Shown here: positions 34,644-45,424 of the stretch, piece by piece | Layout: each line of letters starts with the position of its first letter | Numbering within the stretch: the stretch's first letter is position 1 | NCBI GenBank assembly: GCA_009760855.2 | Contig: WPIO01000095.1 | Coordinates: forward strand, 1,151,001-1,215,000 | Direction: 5' to 3' | DNA from: Cristatella mucedo | Lineage: Eukaryota; Bryozoa; Phylactolaemata; Cristatellidae | DNA length: 64,000 nt | Position numbers and translations under genes: made by a program | Notes under the pieces: generated by a model | What the model was told of the DNA's origin: nothing | The model's input: only the letters and a program-made list of their open reading frames with translations | The model's database searches: none

Positions 34644-35029
34644 CTAACAGAGATGAACAAAAGACGAAGGCACGATCTGAATATCCATTCGGGCTCTGAT
34701 TACATGAAATAGTGACATTAATGTTAATATAAAAAATTGCATGCAAGAAACAAACGATGTAACGCAAAATGGCAAGCGACGATGAACACAGCCTGACCTA
34801 GTGAGGTGAGGTGTGGGACAGTGACGAAAGGGAGGACAGCCAAGGCACGGCATGCATGCGACAAAACAGGAAATTAATTTAGCAGGCAACTGCACACCAT
34901 CGTGAACTTACTCACAGCGACAAAAAAGTCATAGAAAAAGACTCTTGAGTGCATGAAGAAGCCTATGAAACAGTAGCGATTCGCACAAGCAGATGAACAG
35001 CCAAGCAGTCACAAGCTGCACACATCTAT

Positions 35030-35250
35030 TTATCACAGCATTTAGTGGGTCCATGTGATTCGTTCTTTGTGTTCTTATGCATGCTGACCCTGTTGTATGT
35101 CACTGCTCACCATGTTATGCTTGCTGACATTGTGTATGCCACCACTAATAATTCGATTATGCTTCCTTTGCGGCAAATGTAAAGTGCCTAGAAAGAGATT
35201 AAGCTCTCTGAGAACACTATACAAATGTATTACTATTATTATTATTACAC
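35030..35250 (+). mobile_element. LINE 3' UTR and tail
   Basis: CAGCATTTAGTGGGTCCATG marks the end of the coding region; UTR and tail follow, ending in ATTACTATTATTATTATTAC. Confidence 0.7.
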
Positions 35251-35344
35251 TGGTCTCGACTCCAACTTTTAAGGGGTTAAGGACTAAAGAGAAAAAATGA
35301 GCAATGATTAAATGGTGCCAAAGCCAAACAAATCACTTGCATAC

Positions 35345-35424
35345 CATAGGTGGCGAGGTAATGGTCCGAAGATTTCTCTCTACCTCGTTCAAGCAGTCGA
35401 ACAACTCTTCATTAGACGTGCAAG
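35345..35424 (-). CDS. Zwilch-like gene, short 26-codon exon
   Basis: Too short to stand out as an open frame. Acceptor TTGCTTTTAG, donor CCTATG|GTATGC. It reads CTSNEELFDCLNEVERN then LRTITSPPM, matching the S-Y-x-D-L-x-x-C-F...L...P region after the D-F-x-x-x-L-W motif of the previous exon. Phase 1 in and phase 0 out, both confirmed by neighbours. Confidence 0.72.
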
Positions 35425-36492
35425 CTAAAAGCAAATAAAAAATTCAAGAGATGGACATTAAAAGGCCTCTTGAACACACGTCGTGTCATACTACACATTG
35501 TGAGTTCCAAAAGCATGATTAAAATCGTAGTGCTCTACACACACTGCACTACCTGGCAAATTGTAATCAAACAAATGTTTCTATTTAAAACTTGCAGACA
35601 TCAAAAAAATTAAATTTGCATGCAGCATAGCTAATACAGCATTTTAAAACCACAAAATTGTTGATGTCTAATTAGATTAGATCATCTGCTTTCATTGACT
35701 CAATATTAGGAGCACCCTGGAATAACAAAGTGAGCTGCTTGAACATTCGCCGACGAATTAGCTGACTGTTATCAACCATAGTATCAAAGCAGTAAATGAC
35801 ACTTACGGCTGCTGCAATGCCTTGGGCTTTTACTTTCCAAAAAACTAGTTTTCAAGTAAATTGTGCCTTGATTTTTGAGGCAATACTACTATTGAATTGT
35901 GCACCAAGTGAGCTAAGCTAGCTACTGAAATGCCAGCAAAAACCAACGTGCAGAGCCAGAGCAGGGAGTAAAAGTATCATCTGAATGCCAGTCTTGGGCA
36001 GTACCGCGTGAAGCAGGCACCCCTGCTTTACTCCTTGCAGTTGCAACCATGGTGATTCGAGCCATGTAAATGCAGACGACGTGTTAAGAATGCAGACAGA
36101 CAAATTTCACATTAAATGGATGGCCTTAGCTGGACCTGACATACGTCACCAAAGTACCCCTAGCTATGTGTAACTTATGGTGGCTAAAGCACCATCAGCG
36201 CTTCTTTTACATGCAGTGGATTGCTGAACAATAACGTTGCCGAGAGGTCAAAACATGCTAGTCGACTGAGCTCGGACAGTCTTCTTGAATCAAAGATACA
36301 GTCGGCGGGGCAGTCTCACTAGCACCTCGGAGTCATCCAAAGCTCTGGCCTCTAATGCTGCTCAAACTCGGTGGCCAACCAGAATGAACACGACGTCCAA
36401 AACTTCCAGACCTTTGCCAGCAGCAGCAGTAACAGTAGCTAACCGATGAAGGAGCAAAAAAGTTACAATCATTGAAATTATTCGAGTCTCAC

Positions 36493-36654
36493 CTTTAAGT
36501 ACAATCCAGAGTCTATCGCAAAAGTCCATCTCTACACGAGGCTCGACATGGAACTGTGACACACTCTGCTTGGGAGCAGATGACTTGTCATTCAGCTGCT
36601 CGGTCACTGAGCTGAGACCACCTTCAGTAGCCATCCAATTGAAATGGCTTTCAG
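36493..36654 (-). CDS. Zwilch-like gene, DFCDRLW exon
   Basis: Acceptor CATCTGTTGCAG, donor AAAG|GTGAGA. 53 codons encode ESHFNWMATEGG, a charged linker, and VEMDFCDRLWIVLK, comparable to the D-L-D-F-x-x-x-L-W motif of Zwilch. Starts with two bases and ends with one, consistent with exons on both sides. Confidence 0.74.
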
Positions 36655-36966
36655 CTGCAACAGATGGAATTGCATTAGCCAGTCGTATGGATGCACTGTG
36701 GCTGGACATGCCGAATGACTGCACTGAGAGTTGATCTCCAAATATTGGCAATACACAGCATCACGACAGCATAGCTGGCCCAACTGCAGCACCACCCTCT
36801 ATATCTGTCCACATGACAGAAACGCATACAAAGATAGAAATAATATAATAGAAATGCACACACATATGTGGCTCACAAAAAGCTTAATTTAAGATCGATA
36901 AATGAATCGCGCCTGCGTTAGCCTGCCAAGCCACGAGCACAGAGCTGGAGACAGATGGATGCGCAC

Positions 36967-37066
36967 CTTGCAGGAGCTGCCGGAGCTGCTCACTGACGGA
37001 TTGGGTGTCCGAGCTGGGGAAAACAGGCCAATTCGTCATACTTCCTTGCATGTAAGACAGCAGAGC
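36967..37066 (-). CDS. Zwilch-like gene, 33-codon exon
   Basis: Acceptor GCTTGTTTTAG, donor CAAG|GTGCGC. Encodes ALLSYMQGSMTNWPVF then SVSEQLRQLLQ, continuing the DLQLLK end of the previous exon to form a Zwilch-type hydrophobic helix, a G-x-x-x-W segment and an acidic/leucine helix. Phase 0 in, phase 1 out. Confidence 0.72.
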
Positions 37067-37139
37067 CTAAAACAAGCAGCAGACAGTAGGAGATTAGCAC
37101 AGCAAAAGTAGTAGCAGTACGCCACAACTGACATGAACC

Positions 37140-37832
37140 TCGCATTGCGGTGCTTACTGGCCTACCAGCATGTGCAATCAGGCGATTGCAGCTGATGCAA
37201 AACTCCGCAGCTAGGCTTGTCTGTCGTGAGAGTCGCAGTTACCACATTACTCCACTTCTCGCCGACCTGCACTGGCTACCAGTCAAGCAATGGATTGACT
37301 TCAAGGTTTTGTCGCTCACTTTTAGGTCCCTTCATTCCATGGCTCCAGCCTATCTCTCCGACATACTCACCCATCAGGCCAAGCATCGTACCACCCGCTT
37401 TTCGGAATCCAACAGTCTAGAAATACCTCGTACAAACTTCAAATCCTTTGGAGACCATGCATTTAGTTCGTATGCTCCCAAAGCCTGGAACTCCCTCCCG
37501 ACCTGCGTCAGAACATCCCCTGACCTGACCACATTTAAAAGGAACCTAAAAACACACCTATTTAGGACAGCATTTAGTGGGTCCCTGTGATTCGTCCTTC
37601 ACGTGCTTATGCGTGCTGACACTGTGCATGCTGCCACTAACCACATTTGCATGCTGACCCTGTGCATGTCACCCCTAACCATGTTATTCATTGTGTTTGT
37701 TTTTCAAGCATGATTTTACTTACCATTTAATTGCATTTCCCTTTGCAGCAAGTGTAAAGCGCCTAGAAAGAGATTAAGTTCTTTGAGGGCACTTTATCAA
37801 GTAAATAATAATTATTATTATTATTATTAATG
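37140..37832 (+). pseudogene. LINE ORF2 C-terminus, UTR and tail, well preserved
   Basis: An open frame (37150-37590) encodes the C-terminal part of CR1/L2-group ORF2 without interruption: LPACAIRRLQLMQNSAARLV, HWLPVKQWIDFKVLSL, FGDHAFSSYAPKAWNSLP and LKTHLFRTAFSGSL, then stop. UTR, tail and (ATT)n follow. 5' truncated, so not mobile. Lies antisense in the intron of the Zwilch-like gene. Confidence 0.85.
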
Positions 37833-38099
37833 TAAGTGGCGAACTGGTGGCTTTCTATCTGACTCGTGAGGTTTGTCATTAGTTTAAGGACTCTGCACAA
37901 AACTCAATATGGCTCTGTAAAGGCTACCCCAATACGATCCACCTGCATTGGCACAATCTAGGAACACTTTTTTTCGCTAATAACACACAGCTGCACCTGC
38001 ACGTTGATCTCTCCCTGCCTTCCAGCACGACCAACTCGCACGCACTTAACCCACTGGCAACATAAATATAAACTAACTCACTTGCAACAGAAACATTAA

Positions 38100-38207
38100 A
38101 AATACGATACACTTGTATAGCAGCCTGAGAGAACTTAATCTCTATCCAGGCTATTCGTATATGCCGCAGGGCTCGAGCTTGAAACTTCGGTAGTCCTTAC
38201 TGCTGGG
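38100..38207 (-). mobile_element. SINE-B copy, reversed, 5' part lost
   Basis: Tail in reverse (GAGAACTTAATCTCTATCCA then GGCTATTCGTATATGCCGCA) and part of the B-box region (GGGCTCGAGCTTGAAAC). Confidence 0.5.
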
Positions 38208-38279
38208 ACATGTATTGCTGACTTTCAGACTAGAATGGCAGTTACCTTTATCAAATTGAAATACTACCAAATCATTTAT

Positions 38280-39353
38280 TATAATGGGCAAACCTAGTTA
38301 TACTCACAAATTAGAAAGCATTATCCTCAAAATGAGCTTTTCTAGCATAGCTTTATAGTACCTAACGTGATTGTCTTATCTGCCATTGACCTTTCACATG
38401 TTGGTTACAGCAGCTTCAGATTCAAGTCTACCTACTTCCAGCTATACCATTGCAAAAATGTGGACTTTCCTATACAAGGATACTGCAGCCAGGCTGGTCT
38501 ATGCATTTGTGGCATCCGGTCGAGACTTCTGCGACTCATTACTTTTAGGTCCACAGTCAAATCTGCCTACTTTTAGCTACATAACATAATGCTAAAATTC
38601 GGGCTTATTTAGATAAGGATGCCACGTCTAAGTTGGTCCATGCATTTGTGACATCCCGACTTGACTTCTGTAACTCACTGCTTGCTGGCCTACCGACATG
38701 TGCAATCAGGCGACTACAGCTTGTGAGAAACTCTGCAGCTAGGCTTGTCTGTCGTGAACGTAGCAGTTGCTACATCACACCACTTCTTGCCGACCTGCAC
38801 TAGCTACCAGTCAAGCAACGGATCGACTTCAAGGTTTTGTCGCTCACTTTTAGGTCACTTCATTCTTTGGCTCCAACCTCTCTCTCAGATCTACTCCCCC
38901 ACCGGGCCAAGCATCTTACCACCCGCTTTTCGGAATCCAACAGTTTACCAATACCTTGTACAAACCTCAAATCCTTTGGAGACCGTGCATTTAGTTCCTA
39001 TGCTCCAAAAGCCTGGAACTCCCTCCTGACTTGCATCAGAACATCCCCTGACTTGACCATGTTTAAAAAGAACTTGAAAACACACCTATTTAGGACAGCA
39101 TTTAGTGGGTCCCTGTGATTCGTTCTTCATGTGCCAAAGTGTGCTGACACTGTGCATGCTGCCACTAACCACATTTGCATGCTTACCCTGTGCATGTCAC
39201 CCTTAACCACGTTGTTCATGTTGTTTATCAAGCATGATATTACTCACGATTCAATTGCGGTTCCCTTTGCAGCAAATGTAAAGCACCTAAGAAAAGATTG
39301 AGTTCTCTGAGGGCGCTTTATCAAGTGCATTATTATTATTATTATTATTATTA
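38280..39353 (+). pseudogene. LINE copy, C-terminal half to tail, mutated
   Basis: Starts with a weak part (38280-38580), including a roughly 50 bp piece of the STVKSAYFQ segment that occurs twice, then continues to FGDRAFSSYAPKAWNSLLT, LKTHLFRTAFSGSL, UTR, tail and (ATT)n. A stop replaces the W codon at about 38801. Sense to the plus strand. Confidence 0.8.
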
Positions 39354-39599
39354 GGTCATCTTGCCTGTGGAATGAGGCACTTTTAGTCTGCGCAAAACTG
39401 CAGCTGTGAAAATCATAACAGTACACAACTTCTCGCTGACCAACACTGGCTCCCCTTCAAGCAGAGTATCTAGGTAAAAGTTTGGTCACTCACTTTCGGA
39501 CCCCTATAATATCTAGCTCGAGAATACCAATCCGTAACATTTCTTATTCTGGCTTCACACTGTACCACTGCTTTTCTGACTTAAACGTTTAGCTGTGTC

Positions 39600-39710
39600 T
39601 CTAAACAATCTCATATTATTTTAATAATTATAATACATTTGTGAGGCACCGTCAGATAACTTATTCTTTTTCTAGGCACTATACAGTTTGGTTAGTAGTG
39701 GCCTGTATAG
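39600..39710 (-). mobile_element. Decayed reversed LINE tail
   Basis: ATTTGTGAGGCACCGTCAGA, TAACTTATTCTTTTTCTAGG; 39355-39600 before it holds a degenerate forward LINE scrap. Confidence 0.5.
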
Positions 39711-39878
39711 TGTCAGTATTAATTAAAATAATTGTTATTAAATCCTTTCTCTGGACCGAGCCTTTGATTTTTAAGCACCCAAAGCTTGGACCTTGCTCCG
39801 ACTGACGTTACGATATCTGACTTGACATCTAAACAGAAGCTGAAACCCAAGATTATATTTTATGTGCGTACGTGACAC

Positions 39879-39930
39879 TGTGTGTGTGTGCGCGTGTGTG
39901 TGTGTGTGTGTGTGTGCGCACACGTGTGTG
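39879..39930. repeat. (GT)n microsatellite
   Basis: About 50 bp of GT with GCGC interruptions. Confidence 0.9.
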
Positions 39931-39954
39931 AGTTATCACTAACAAATTGACGTT

Positions 39955-40025
39955 CTTCCTTTTCAGCATATGTAAAGTGCATAGAAAGAGATTTTAATCT
40001 CTTAGAGCGCTATACAAATACCATT
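39955..40025 (+). mobile_element. LINE/SINE tail fragment
   Basis: CATATGTAAAGTGCATAGAA then AGAGATTTTAATCTCTTAGAGCGCTATACAAATACC; subfamily ending TATACAAAT. Confidence 0.55.
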
Positions 40026-40652
40026 AGGGCATTGCTCATCTGAGCATTTGGTGACTTCACAGCCAAGCGAATAGACCAGCGTCTAGGTGGGTGATACATG
40101 CAATTGACATTGTCCATTATACAAGCAGCTGCCAGCAGTCGTCTGTTTGCAAGTTAGTCAGAAGGCCGGGCACGATAACAATGCTTAACGCTAGACCAAC
40201 TAGAGAGTAGGGTGGGTACAATTTGGATACACTCATTTTATCAGACGCACGATTAACACAATTACGCCAATCACCATACCGGGGACAACTAGCGCCAGCA
40301 GAAAGTCGACTCTACCATTCTGCTGGCAGCACATCGAGGCCGCTTCCAGAGGCAAAGAAGAGCCACCAGAGTCTGCATCCTTGCAGGCCCACTACATCTC
40401 CAGAAGGGCAAGCCGCCGAGCAAACTGCACAGCACCAGCAGCTACCGGTACTTGGCAAGCAGAGACAGCTGTCAACGCCAATCATTGAGCGCAGGTCATC
40501 CCCGACCCGGGTAATGACTCGGTCCAGAAGCAGGCGTGACGCAACTGTCACTTGCCTCCTCCATCTACTTTAAAGGGCAGAGCTGTTTGCCCGGCACCTT
40601 AAGAGGAGCATGCATATGATCACAGGTTTGAAGCAGATGCAAGTAGCCTCAC

Positions 40653-40772
40653 CTTAAGCAGCTGCAGGTCTGTATACAAGTGATGGACAGGGCTACGTGC
40701 ATCACCATGCACGGGCTGAAGACGCTGAAATGCCAGATCGTGTGCCGAGCACGTGGGTGAGCATACTGACAG
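40653..40772 (-). CDS. Zwilch-like gene, 40-codon exon
   Basis: Acceptor CTGGCTGCAG, donor CTTAAG|GTGAGG, exactly 40 codons in phase 0. Ends HGDARSPVHHLYTDLQLLK, which parallels the G-x-x-R-x-P-L-x-HLYxELxxL block of Zwilch. It is followed by a 3.6 kb intron carrying two antisense LINE copies. Confidence 0.75.
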
Positions 40773-40968
40773 CTGCAGCCAGCGCAGGAAAGGCAGCTAC
40801 CGGCGCATTGACGACTGGGCCCAACTGGACTGCAAGGGTAACTATGCAACAGCGAGTAGCTGCCACTCTTAAAACACGTAGAAGAAGAAGCTGGATTATT
40901 GCCTAGCCAAAGGTGAAAACACATCCCGCCGACAAGGCAGTGCATTGCATTGCATGCCGAATACAAAC

Positions 40969-41130
40969 CAGGGTGCACTTGGCATCAGGAGGTGGCTTCT
41001 GCAGAGCGCAAGCAGGCTTGGTCCACACCGCTTCCAGGACTAAGTGGCACGACGGCACTGCAGGACACGTTAGCACGTGCTGCACCAAAGTCGAGTCGAC
41101 TTCGAAATGACAGAAGACCTCAGCCGATAT
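40969..41130 (-). CDS. Zwilch-like gene, 54-codon exon
   Basis: Acceptor GCCGTTGCAG, donor ACCCTG|GTTTGT, phase 0 at both ends. Encodes ISAEVFCHFEVDSTLVQ, then LVLEAVWTKPACALQKPPP and DAKCTL, parallel to the Zwilch stretch with a hydrophobic-D/E-x-x-W core and a proline-rich loop followed by a beta strand. The donor is weak at +3 to +6, but the joined frame reads on without stops. Confidence 0.7.
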
Positions 41131-41240
41131 CTGCAACGGCTCGTGATGACCACGGCTATGTAGAAGATGTGACAGAACTGTATTGAAATTAGTTACGGCA
41201 CGAGCCTAGCATCGCAGGCAAAAGTGGCACCACTGCTTAC

Positions 41241-41323
41241 AGAGGTGGCATTCTCGCACAGCCAGTTATATCGGTCAACAATCCGTCCTGCAGTCATTTC
41301 GTCTACACCTTGCTTGGTGACAC
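41241..41323 (-). CDS. Zwilch-like gene, VTKQG exon
   Basis: Acceptor TATGTTGTTCTAG, donor ACCTCT|GTAAGC, 27 codons after a two-base split codon. Reads VTKQGVDEMTAGRIVDRY then NWLCENATS. The serine plus VTKxG at its start corresponds to the Zwilch S-T-V-T-S-K-G motif. Only this frame is open. Confidence 0.7.
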
Positions 41324-41549
41324 CTAGAACAACATAAGGCCTTGACAGCTTGTCACCAGCAAGACAAGTCCAAAACCTTACACCAAACTACCATAGCCCT
41401 TGCTATTCTTGAAGCAAGACTATACAAAATGCAAATGCAAGCAAAATGCAGGAAGTAAGAGTATCGAAAGCTAGCACTACTAAACAAGATGCATCTTAAA
41501 AATTAAGCTACTAAACGCCAAATAGTCCTTTTAATGCTACATTGCAGGG

Positions 41550-41666
<117 letters not shown>

Positions 41667-41884
41667 ACTCAAACTCTTACTTATTCACTCAACTAGGGGC
41701 ACGAAGAACCTGAGCAGTAATCACCGCCCCTTTGCAGTAGGCAATGGACGAGTGCCTGCTGCAGGACTCGTACCCACTATGTGGGTCGTGAACTAAAGGC
41801 AAATTAGTCCAGAGCTAACTTCCAGGAACGCAGACAGGTTAAGCAGCCGCCACCGAACATTCCATACGTGCCCAAAGAACTCAC

Positions 41885-42069
41885 TTTGTACAGTGGCAGC
41901 ATAAGTAGTCACACCATTTTTATCTTGCTCACACGTCGGCTCCACCCCGAGGAATGCCAGGCCGCCTGCCTCCGTGCAGTCACAGGCGATCCACAGCGGC
42001 AGAAGGTCGACAGAGATGTTTGCTTGGCATTCGGCTAATACCAGTCTGCTATAGAGCGCTACGACCTCC
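41885..42069 (-). CDS. Zwilch-like gene, LPLWIACD exon
   Basis: Acceptor GCTTTGTCTGCAG, donor ACAAA|GTGAGT, 61 codons. Contains REVVALYSRL and LLPLWIACDCTEAGGLAFLG, which parallels the L-P-P-L-W-V-x-C-D...C-W-L-G-x-E motif of Zwilch, followed by TTYAATVQ. Phase 2 in and phase 1 out match both neighbours. Confidence 0.75.
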
Positions 42070-42617
42070 CTGCAGACAAAGCTGAATGCATGCACACCCA
42101 AGACTGGCGGCAGCAATACATGCACTGGGAGTACAAGAGGTGCAGCAATAGCCATCCCACGAGTGAGAGTGAGACAGAGCGATAGCGATGACAACACTGG
42201 TTACCTGGCAATACCAGCCGAAGCAAGACTTAATGTCAGTCTTGAGGCAAGCAACTACAGAGCTAATTAATCACTTGCACTGGATTCCCGTGTGACAGCC
42301 GAGAGTTGGTGCATAGACAAACTGGTGCACTCAACACAGTTGTCCGGCACAGGAGGAATCTGTTTCACAATTCAGCAGACCCACACTCCACGTGTCACGT
42401 GACGATGTTTGGCAACCAAGCGCAGATGGAATGATAAGCTCGGCCGTTCAGGTGTGTCAATTGCCAATGCCCCATCACTGACCTTGGAATTGCTGGTGGC
42501 CAGTCACTCCCCCAAACCTACGATGTCCGTATTGCCAGTCGGGGCCTGGGTGTTTCTCAGCCGAGATGCTCCATTTCCCATAACGTTCACCTCAGGGGTC
42601 AGCTGTCGGGCCCTGCA

Positions 42618-42762
42618 CTAATGTAATGTAATGCAATGCAATGTATCTCCGTCTGTAACTCCACAAAGTCATAAAGACCATGTGGGTGTTACACAGGAGA
42701 GTTTTGTATAGCGCACTCACAGCCTAAGCGGCTTTCGATGCGCATTCGCACTCAGGTGCTGA
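42618..42762 (-). mobile_element. Retroelement 3' end, third family, reversed copy
   Basis: Complement of 29694-29832; its end carries a run of ATGTA/ATGCA pentamers (AATGTAATGTAATGCAATGC) as the terminal repeat. Confidence 0.6.
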
Positions 42763-42769
42763 CGCCTTA

Positions 42770-43200
42770 AGCTAGCTGCCAGTTCGGCCGATCGATTACA
42801 ATGCCGGTCATATTTCAACCCTATGCCTGCGACCACTCAACAAAAGTGCTACTCGTAGGACTGCACATCTGCGTAAATAAAGCCGTAACTGTGTTACAAC
42901 TCATGTGGGGGGCTTCATCGTCTCTTTTCGTCACATCAATCCGGGTGCCACCACCATCACCAACACTACCACCCTAGACCCAGTGGCCCACCTCTCCAAC
43001 CCTGCTATTGCCTCATCCAAGCCCTACCCCCTCACACCACGACCACTAACACTCCCTCCTCCCCCCCCCCCCGACCTTGGATGCTTCCAGCAATCACTCA
43101 TGCTACCACGGAGCCAACCTTCCACCAGCAGTCTTGCACGACTTTGCCTCTTCCAGCGAACCGGTAGACACAAAGAGGCAGCTCAAGTTGGCTGAGTGAC
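42770..43200 (+). mobile_element. Possible LTR-type element fragment
   Basis: AATAAAGCCGTAAC (42876) is followed by TTACAACTCATGTGGGGGGC and a proline-rich open frame (42905-43195, PLTLPPPPPPD). This layout resembles the U5 end of an LTR and a gag-like start, but no primer-binding site, protease or integrase was identified. Confidence 0.25.
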
Positions 43201-43566
43201 TTGCACGACAGATAGGCTTCGGGGGCTGCAGACTAGGTAGGAGTGCACAAGCTCCCGACTAGGACAGTAGCAGCGGCTGCTGCTGACGTCCTAAGAACAA
43301 TTAAATCGACAATCAGCTGAGTGAGTGAGTAAAGCTAGAAGAAATCCACTGAAAACAGCACCAGAATTTTGAGCTGGGGCTGCTTTGCTAAGACCAACAG
43401 TGGTCGAGCACTGAGCACGGCAGAAAGATTTTCCTACAACTGAACTTGAGCATCCTAACGTGCGATGGATACCCGCAATGCTGTTAGCAATGCAGCATGC
43501 AACTCGTTGAAGCTAGCAGCAGCAGTGCGGCAGCAGGCGCAACCTTGGCGGCAGCTGAGTGAGTAC

Positions 43567-43766
43567 CTCGCCTCGGACGCTGGCAGACCGCGGCTCAGCA
43601 CGGGCCGCCCTGCTGCGGCTGGCGTGGGAGCGGCCGATCTCGACCGCAGCACTGCGTCCAGCTCTCGGTAGTTGACCAAGCTGTGCAGCTTCAGCGGTGA
43701 CCCGCCGTACTCCTCCTCCATAGACTCACTGACACTGGTCTTATTCAGACTGCCGTCATGCTGCTG
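43567..43766 (-). CDS. Zwilch-like gene, linker exon
   Basis: Acceptor CTTTTGCTTCAG followed at once by CAGCAGCAT, so three tandem acceptors (NAGNAG type) could remove zero, one or two glutamines. The donor is GCGAG|GTACTC. Encodes an acidic/serine linker (VSESMEEEYGG) then SPLKLHSLVNYRELDAVL and an alanine/proline/arginine-rich end. The GSPLKL...REL segment sits where Zwilch has GPLALP...RQL. Composition is much more GC-rich than the flanking introns. Confidence 0.62.
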
Positions 43767-44019
43767 CTGAAGCAAAAGCGAAGACTGCAGATATGTGCAT
43801 ACACAATGCAACGCCAAATCTTCTTCCCAACCAAGCCAGCAGCCGCTGGAGACTCACAACAGGCAGTGCACCGGTATCATGAGAACACTCATTCGAGCAC
43901 GCTGCACACAGGCACATCTGCCCTCGCATGCATACACACAGACAGACACACTAACATGCATAGACCAGTGACACGTGACACTGGAAGAAGCAATGACAGC
44001 CACAGAAGCGGTCACATGA

Positions 44020-44112
44020 CACGAATAGCATATGTAAAGTGCTTAGAAAGAGATTAAGTTCTCTGAAGGTGCTATACAAATACATTATTGTTATTATCAT
44101 CATTATTATTTA
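44020..44112 (+). mobile_element. LINE/SINE tail fragment
   Basis: ATGTAAAGTGCTTAGAAAGA, GATTAAGTTCTCTGAAGGTG, CTATACAAATACATT and ATT-rich end. Confidence 0.6.
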
Positions 44113-44612
44113 TTGTGTTCGGGGCAACAGCCATTGAAAAACACTGCAAATTAGCACACACCCATGTGCAATCAAGAGAAGCCGATACAACTGGCAGTCA
44201 GGCCATGTCCTATCACTGCACAATGCCGGCCATGCCCAGTTTGGACTGCCAACCTACCTAGCTCACAGGCTATATGCGTGCTGGCATCTAAGTGTGTGGA
44301 TACATGACTTGGTGCCCCCCCCCCCCCACTTCCAGAAGTCACACCAAATGCTGCAGCCAGTGGTGAAAGTGAGGAGGAGACTCAAGAGCACAGTCAACAG
44401 CAAAGAATCTTGTTCAAAAAGGGGGTGGACATAATTCCCAGAATTCGGAACTACTGCAGCTGACGACCCTGCGTATGCTCAGCATAGGGTATTGATCGGC
44501 AACCGGCAATAGGTCTGTTTGCAGCAACTCCAGCTAAACAGCTCGTGCAGTGCAGCTTCACTGGACTGCATAGCGGCTGGATGAATTGAGAATACCGAAC
44601 CGCCCTTATCTC

Positions 44613-44620
<8 letters not shown>

Positions 44621-44708
<88 letters not shown>

Positions 44709-44736
44709 TATATGATATATATATATATATATATAA
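44621..44736. repeat. (TA)n microsatellite
   Basis: About 84 bp pure AT then ATGAGATATATGATATAT and more AT, directly at the 3' end of a reversed SINE-B copy. Confidence 0.95.
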
Positions 44737-44872
44737 TTCATGTGTATAGCGCCCCAAGAGAACTAAATCTCTATTCAGGCGCTTCACATATGCCTCAGGG
44801 CTCAAGCCCACGACCTCAGCCAGACCTTAGTCAGGGCGAGCACCTTAACCGCTGGACCAACCCAGCTCAGCT
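44736..44872 (-). mobile_element. SINE-B (tRNA head, LINE-like tail), reversed
   Basis: Read on the minus strand: CTGGGTTGGTCCAGCGGTTA (A-box region), AGGTCGTGGGCTTGAGCCCT (B-box region), then CATATGTGAAGCGCCTGAAT and AGAGATTTAGTTCTCTTGGG GCGCTATAC, a tail related to the LINE tail. Confidence 0.65.
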
Positions 44873-45424
44873 CAGCCTACTTACTGGCTGCCGGTGCGCT
44901 GCAGCTAGCCAGCAGCTAATTAAACAAGCACCTGCAACCCAACTAAGTGCTGCAGGCAAGGCTCGTTCGAACCAAGTGACAAACCAAAATTAATTATCGC
45001 TTGCTATCTGTCCCTAAAGACTTTTTCTTATGCACCCCAGCATAACATCAATCCGGCTAAACACTGATTATCCAAATCAGTTAATTTTCCCGCCCAGCTA
45101 GCAGCCATACGGCAGCAGGCAGAAAATATGCCACCAAGAGGCCTACTATTAAGACCATTTTGCAAAGAAACCCGCCTCGGCAATAAGACATTTCTCGCCT
45201 TCTGACATAGAGCACTCTCACGTGCGTTCGTGTTCGTTGCAGAATTCCGAAAACCGAAGTTCTTGCAAGCATCGTATACAGAAACGATACAGCTAAGACC
45301 TGATTAAAATTATTCTGATTGGTATTTGAATGTAGCTCGTAAGAAATTACGTGCCTATGGATATCTAAACGCCTATCGCTTCGGGCTGCTGGGCCTCCCA
45401 CGCCGGCGGCTGCCTTAGCTACAC

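Noticed and set aside
38280-39353. Reading the LINE-encoded frames as host genes
   Set aside because: They share the ORF2 C-terminal motifs, tail and (ATT)n with at least five other copies and contain stops or are 5' truncated.
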